Below are positions 9,708-13,150 of a stretch of DNA of 13,150 nt, one piece after another (the first letter of the stretch is position 1; every line of letters begins with the position of its first letter). The notes below the pieces were generated by a model, which saw only the letters and a program-made list of their open reading frames with translations, searched no databases and was not told the DNA's origin. Both the position numbers and the translations under genes were made by a program. Origin of the DNA: UBA7803 sp049454295 (lineage in GTDB: Bacteria; Pseudomonadota; Gammaproteobacteria; Pseudomonadales; Azotimanducaceae); contig JBMTYG010000091.1 in assembly GCA_049454295.1 (NCBI GenBank), positions 1 to 13,150 of the forward strand, in the 5' to 3' direction.

Positions 9708-10658
9708 CTAAACCTTCAGTTTGTGCAGGAGCGACGTGAGCTCGCTGCCGACTGCTTCGATGTCCTCCTGAAACTTGAGGATCACGTTCAGCGTATCTCG
9801 GACCATTTGCGGGTCCAGCGATTCGGCATGGAGTAGCACTAAGGTGCGTGCCCAGTCGATGGTCTCACTGATCGCCGGTACCTTCTTCAGATCCATCTCG
9901 CGCAGCGACTGGATGAACTGGACCAGCTGGCGCTCGAGCTCTGGCGGAATCTCGGGCACACGGGCGTGGATGATGCGCTGCTCGAGGTCTGAATCCGGGA
10001 ACGGGATATAGAGATGCAGGCAGCGCCGCTTGAGCGCGTCTGAGATCTCGCGGGTGTTATTGCTGGTGAGAAACACGAGCGGTGGTTCCCGCACGGCCTT
10101 GATCGTACCGATCTCCGGTATGGAAACCTGGAAGTCAGACAGCATCTCAAGCAGCAGTGACTCGAACTCGTGGTCTGACTTGTCGATTTCGTCCAGCAGC
10201 AGGATGCAGCCCGTTTCTGACTTGAGCGCTTTCAGTAGCGGTCTTGGTTCGAGAAATTCCTCGGAGAAAAAAATGTCTCCGAACTCGTGCAGTCGTTGCA
10301 CGGATTCCCGGAATCCTTTGGCACCCTCAAGCACCTCGTCGAGTGTTTCTTTCAGCACCTGCGTGTAGAGCAGTTGCTTACCGTACTTCCATTCATAGAT
10401 CGCCTTCGCCTCGTCCAGCCCCTCGTAGCACTGCAGGCGAATCAGTGGCAGTTCGAAGAGTGTTGCGGCGGTCTTTGCAAGCTCGGTCTTGCCAACGCCC
10501 GGCGGTCCCTCGATCAGGATCGGCTTGCGCAGATGAAACGCGAGGAAAACCGCGGTGGCGATCTGATCGCTGCAAATGTAGCGGTGCGATTCCAGACCGG
10601 CCTTGATGGAAGCCACAGACGCGGTGAGGGCGGGAATGTTTGCGTTCAAGTCTGCCAA
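9708..10658 (-). CDS. MoxR-family AAA+ ATPase (CoxD-like)
   Basis: This 316-residue ATPase shows Walker A GPPGVGKTE (51-59), Walker B CILLLDEIDKS (151-161), sensor-1 FLTSNNTRE (196-204) and arginine-finger candidates in LKRRC (209-213). MoxR proteins are hexameric chaperone-like ATPases that act through a partner VWA protein; the next gene encodes such a partner, so the two should form one machine. The reading frame begins at a TTG (10658); an in-frame stop lies seven codons upstream with no ATG or GTG between. A GAGG sequence sits just ahead of the TTG, supporting it as the start. A candidate internal promoter lies in the 93-base gap before it. Identity is secure; the exact start is moderately so. 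Confidence 0.92.
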   Translation of the reverse strand: MADLNANIPALTASVASIKAGLESHRYICSDQIATAVFLAFHLRKPILIEGPPGVGKTELAKTAATLFELPLIRLQCYEGLDEAKAIYEWKYGKQLLYTQVLKETLDEVLEGAKGFRESVQRLHEFGDIFFSEEFLEPRPLLKALKSETGCILLLDEIDKSDHEFESLLLEMLSDFQVSIPEIGTIKAVREPPLVFLTSNNTREISDALKRRCLHLYIPFPDSDLEQRIIHARVPEIPPELERQLVQFIQSLREMDLKKVPAISETIDWARTLVLLHAESLDPQMVRDTLNVILKFQEDIEAVGSELTSLLHKLKV

Positions 10659-10672
10659 GGGGACCTCGATGC

Positions 10673-10692
10673 GGGGCTACGGATGCAGCCCC
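10673..10692 (-). other. Small hairpin in the leader of the MoxR gene
   Basis: GGGGCT (10673-10678) pairs perfectly with AGCCCC (10687-10692) around an 8-base loop. It would lie near the 5' end of an RNA starting from the candidate promoter and just before the ribosome binding site of the MoxR gene. There is no U tract after it, so it is not an intrinsic terminator. A role in RNA stability or translation is speculative. Confidence 0.35.
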
Positions 10693-10694
10693 TG

Positions 10695-10723
10695 ATTATT
10701 GCGGTCGAGCGGTCGTGTGTATA
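10695..10723 (-). promoter_or_regulatory. Candidate sigma-70 promoter before the MoxR gene
   Basis: On the minus strand, TATACA (10723-10718; 4 of 6 bases match TTGACA) and AATAAT (10700-10695; 5 of 6 match TATAAT) are separated by exactly 17 bases, in the only sizeable gap inside the operon. It could give extra transcription of the MoxR/VWA and transporter genes apart from the dehydrogenases. It is a weak consensus match in GC-rich DNA and could be chance. Confidence 0.35.
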
Positions 10724-10751
10724 CGGCTCGCGGTGATCGGCAGACGCCGCG

Positions 10752-11864
10752 TTAGAACTGCTCGGCAAGCCTTGCGCGTTGCCACGCGCCGTCACCGAAG
10801 AGGAATTGGCTGTGCATTTGCCGCTTGTGCCAGATTTGTACGTCCGCTTCCCAGGTGAAGCCGATGCCACCATGCAGCTGGGTGGAGCGATTGGCACAGA
10901 ATTCTGCGGTGTCCGACGCGCTAGACTTAGCCAGGCGCGCGCAGCGCAGTGCGTCCGCTGGATCGTGGTCATACGCCGCCGCCGCGTTGTACATGAGCGA
11001 GCGCGTTTCGTCGGCCGCGATCATCATGTTCACGATGGGATGCTTCACCGCCTGGAAGAAACCGATTGGGCGGTCGAACTGCTCGCGCACCTTGGCGTAT
11101 TCGGCCGTGGTCTGCAGTTGCCACTCGGCCGCGCCTGCAATATCCGCAGCGACCAGCGTGAGCAGCGCGGGCAGTGCGCGTGCAAGCACGTCGCCTGCGC
11201 TGCCGGGCTCTGCGATCACCTCGCCGACCGTGCCCTTCAGCTCGATGCGACCCTGATCCCGGGTGAGATCCACGATGCGATCCGGCGCGACCGTCACTGC
11301 GGACGCGTCAACGTAATACAGACCCACGCCGCCCGCCGCGCGCGCGGCGACGATGAAGCCGTCGGATTTCTGCGCGTCCTGCACGAACCAGGCCGTTCCG
11401 GTAAGCCGGTCACCGTCAGCCACCACCTCGGTGTCCTCGGCTTCGAGCGATCCGTCCTGGCTGTACAGCGCAAGGCTCATGCTCGTGCCTTCGGCGATTT
11501 TCGCGAGCGCCGTCTCGGCGCCCGCCTCGCGCAGCACGAAGGTGGCCTGCAGCGTGCTAGTGAGGGGCGTCGGACAAGCGGCACGACCGATTTCTTCCTG
11601 CACCGCCGCGGCGGCGACGAGACCCATACCGACTCCGCCCGCACTTTCCGGCACGGCGAGCAGGTGCCAGCCCAGCGCCTGCATCGCAGCCCATGCCTCG
11701 CGGTCAAACCAGCCGCTGCGCACATTGCCGCGATGCGGATCTTCGGTTCCCGCCAGGCTCGCGCGGAGCCCAGTGATGGGCTGTCGTTCCTCGAGGAAGC
11801 GTTGTACGTCCCGCTTCAGCATTTGGATTTCGTCGCTGAAGCCGAAATCTCTCGGTTGTGTCAT
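10752..11864 (-). CDS. Acyl-CoA dehydrogenase family protein, divergent short subunit
   Basis: This 370-residue flavoprotein-family member has the N-terminal helical part (WHLLAVPESAGGVGMGL, 66-82) and the C-terminal ACAD domain with YAKVREQFDRPIGFFQAVKH (256-275) and STQLHGGIGFTWEAD (327-341). The middle beta domain is degenerate: the usual EPxAGSD flavin/substrate motif is not recognisable. This pattern is seen in the weaker partner of heteromeric acyl-CoA dehydrogenases, such as actinobacterial FadE pairs acting on steroid side chains. The full-length dehydrogenase encoded just upstream is the likely partner in a shared complex (inference). The ATG at 11864 has AGGGG as its ribosome binding site, overlapping the stop codon of the upstream gene, so the two are probably co-translated. 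Whether this subunit is catalytic alone is doubtful. Confidence 0.88.
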   Translation of the reverse strand: MTQPRDFGFSDEIQMLKRDVQRFLEERQPITGLRASLAGTEDPHRGNVRSGWFDREAWAAMQALGWHLLAVPESAGGVGMGLVAAAAVQEEIGRAACPTPLTSTLQATFVLREAGAETALAKIAEGTSMSLALYSQDGSLEAEDTEVVADGDRLTGTAWFVQDAQKSDGFIVAARAAGGVGLYYVDASAVTVAPDRIVDLTRDQGRIELKGTVGEVIAEPGSAGDVLARALPALLTLVAADIAGAAEWQLQTTAEYAKVREQFDRPIGFFQAVKHPIVNMMIAADETRSLMYNAAAAYDHDPADALRCARLAKSSASDTAEFCANRSTQLHGGIGFTWEADVQIWHKRQMHSQFLFGDGAWQRARLAEQF

Positions 11865-11870
11865 CGCGGT

Positions 11871-11875
11871 CCCCT
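11871..11875 (-). promoter_or_regulatory. Ribosome binding site of the second acyl-CoA dehydrogenase gene
   Basis: The minus strand reads AGGGG, 6 bases before the ATG at 11864, and shares its first base with the end of the TGA stop of the upstream dehydrogenase gene. The arrangement supports coupled translation of the two subunits. Confidence 0.65.
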
Positions 11876-13083
11876 CACTTGGTCTTTGGCAGGCCGAGCA
11901 CGCGCTCGCCCAGAATGTTGCGCTGGATCTCGCTGCTGCCGCCGGAGATCGTGCCCGTATAGGTATTCATGTACCCGAGCGCCCAGCGACCATCCTCCTC
12001 TGCGTGTTCGTCGTGCACGTAGAGGCTCGAGCGCTGACCCAGTACGCCAAGCGCGATCTGGTGCATTTCCTGGCCGATCTCGCTACCGACCACTTTGCCC
12101 TGCAGGGGAATACGCATGGCACCGCCGTTGAGGCTGCTGATCCGTGCTCGACGGCCGTTTTGCACTGCCGCCTCGGTACGCTCATAGATCTTCATGATCC
12201 GGTCGCGCCAGACCGGGTCGTCCCACACCGCACGCCCATTGCGGCGCGTTCGCTTGGCGAGATCGATAAGCTGATGAATCGCGCCCATGGGCGATTCGCT
12301 GCTGGCTACCGCGCCGACGCCGGCGGCCGCGCCGCGTTCGCTGGTCAGCGTGGACATGGCGACTTTCCAGCCCGCACCGACCGCGTCCACGCGCAGGTGG
12401 TCGGGAATGACGACGTTTTCAAGGAAGACTTCGTTGAAGCCGCATTCGCCGGTCATTTTGTGAATCGGCCGAACGGTGACGCCTGGTTGATCCATCGGCG
12501 CAAGAAAGTAGGTGATCCCGTTGTATTTGTCGTTCTTGTCAGTTCGCGCGAGCAGCAGCATCCAGCTTGCGAGCGCACCCAGGCTGGTCCAAACCTTGCT
12601 GCCATTGATGATCCAGTTGTCGCCATCCTTGACTGCGGACGTCTGCAGCGACACAAGGTCAGAGCCGGCGCCCGGCTCGCTGAAGCCCTGACACCAGATT
12701 TCGGACGCGGTGAAGATCGGCGGGAGGAAGCGCTTCTTCTGCTCTTCCGTGCCATGCACGAGCAGTGTGGGTGCGGTCATGCCAAGACCGATCCAGTTCA
12801 GGAAGTAGGGCACGTTCGCCCGACGTACCTCTGCGCTGGCTATGGACTGGAAGTTGCGATGACCGTGGCCGCCATATTCGCGCGCCACGTCTGTCGCGAT
12901 GAGCCCGGCTTCATAGCACTTAGCCTGCCAGTCGACGAGGTAGTTGCGGTGGTCTTCGTAGGTGACCTCGTAAGCCGCCTGGGGTAACGGTGTTGACGGC
13001 GGGGCGGGGCGGTGTTCTTCCAGCCAGCGGCGGCAATACTCTCGGAACTCTTCCTGTTCGCGCAGTTGGGTGGCTTCAGACAT
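11875..13083 (-). CDS. Acyl-CoA dehydrogenase, full-length catalytic-type subunit
   Basis: From the chosen start this is a 402-residue FAD-dependent dehydrogenase that would introduce an alpha-beta double bond into an acyl-CoA. It has GTEEQKKRFLPPI (111-123), the flavin motif WCQGFSEPGAGSDL (130-143), INGSKVWTS (159-167) and the C-terminal TGTISGGSSEIQRNILGERV (376-395). The usual medium-chain catalytic Glu (YEGT motif) is replaced by YTGT, while Glu249 in TLTSERG sits where isovaleryl-CoA dehydrogenase carries its alternative catalytic Glu (my alignment by eye). The ATG at 13083 is preferred: the protein from MSEATQLREQEEFR has the normal length. Starts further upstream (13137, 13143) would add about 20 residues with no ribosome binding site. 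It appears to be the first gene of the operon in the window, and an in-frame stop lies at 13144-13146. The natural substrate is unknown; neighbours with CoA-ester or steroid-type pairs are only a hint. Confidence 0.92.
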   Translation of the reverse strand: MSEATQLREQEEFREYCRRWLEEHRPAPPSTPLPQAAYEVTYEDHRNYLVDWQAKCYEAGLIATDVAREYGGHGHRNFQSIASAEVRRANVPYFLNWIGLGMTAPTLLVHGTEEQKKRFLPPIFTASEIWCQGFSEPGAGSDLVSLQTSAVKDGDNWIINGSKVWTSLGALASWMLLLARTDKNDKYNGITYFLAPMDQPGVTVRPIHKMTGECGFNEVFLENVVIPDHLRVDAVGAGWKVAMSTLTSERGAAAGVGAVASSESPMGAIHQLIDLAKRTRRNGRAVWDDPVWRDRIMKIYERTEAAVQNGRRARISSLNGGAMRIPLQGKVVGSEIGQEMHQIALGVLGQRSSLYVHDEHAEEDGRWALGYMNTYTGTISGGSSEIQRNILGERVLGLPKTK

Positions 13084-13112
13084 GGTTTTTGCAACTCCGA
13101 ACGGCAAAAACC
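13084..13112 (-). repeat. Perfect 9-bp inverted repeat around the ribosome binding site of the first operon gene
   Basis: The arms GGTTTTTGC (13112-13104 on the minus strand) and GCAAAAACC (13092-13084) are perfect complements with an 11-base spacer. The second arm ends directly at the ATG at 13083. The spacer holds GGAG, the only Shine-Dalgarno candidate for this gene. In RNA this would form a hairpin with the ribosome binding site in the loop and the stem touching the start codon; in DNA the dyad could be a repressor operator. Which of the two, if either, cannot be decided from sequence. Confidence 0.6.
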
Positions 13113-13150
13113 CAATGCTCGCATTCGTGCGCGCCATGCACAATCAAGAG

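Noticed and set aside
8183..10658. Part of a CO dehydrogenase (cox) cluster
   Set aside because: The pair resembles CoxD and CoxE, but no coxM, coxS or coxL gene is in the window and the neighbours are an importer and acyl-CoA dehydrogenases.
10673..10692. Intrinsic terminator between the dehydrogenase and MoxR genes
   Set aside because: The stem is only 6 bp and no U tract follows on the minus strand, so it would not terminate.
11353..12987. A 544-codon open frame on the plus strand, opposite the dehydrogenase genes
   Set aside because: It has no recognisable motif and mirrors two convincing dehydrogenase genes. Long antisense frames are common in GC-rich coding DNA. The same holds for the frames at 10779-12131, 3723-4553 and 8882-9571.
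13084..13143. Longer N-terminus for the first dehydrogenase (starts at 13137 or 13143)
   Set aside because: The added residues are unlike the family, no ribosome binding site precedes them, and they would translate through the inverted repeat.

Overview
The window looks like chromosomal DNA from a GC-rich Gram-negative bacterium, probably a gammaproteobacterium. A TonB-dependent receptor implies an outer membrane, and the protein families fit environmental Proteobacteria. I cannot name a genus from the sequence alone. No rRNA, tRNA, CRISPR array, insertion sequence or phage gene was seen. No stretch longer than 300 bases lacks a gene; the largest non-coding gaps are about 130 bases (1437-1565) and 93 bases (10659-10751).

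Plus-strand part (1-2129): the 3' end of a TonB-dependent receptor gene enters from the left edge and is closed by a clear intrinsic terminator. A small Nudix hydrolase gene with an atypical Nudix box follows.

Minus-strand part (13083 down to 2137): nine genes all point the same way with almost no space between them, so they are probably one long operon. In transcription order they are: a full-length acyl-CoA dehydrogenase, a divergent shorter acyl-CoA dehydrogenase, a MoxR-type AAA+ ATPase, a CoxE-type VWA protein, a peptide-type solute-binding protein (OppA/DppA family), permease B, permease C, ATPase D and ATPase F. The last five form a complete Opp/Dpp-type ABC importer. The operon ends 7 bp from the end of the Nudix gene, convergently and with no visible terminator.

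How the genes may work together (inference): the receptor could bring a substrate across the outer membrane, and the ABC system across the inner membrane. The two dehydrogenases resemble the paired subunits of heteromeric acyl-CoA dehydrogenases that oxidise bulky CoA thioesters. The MoxR/VWA pair is a chaperone-like module that usually remodels or activates a partner protein; no classical partner (CO or methanol dehydrogenase) is present here.

The strongest oddities are a fibronectin-III-like domain inserted in the periplasmic loop of permease C, a binding protein with a long N-terminal hydrophobic segment but no lipobox, and a perfect inverted repeat that places the ribosome binding site of the first operon gene in a hairpin loop.
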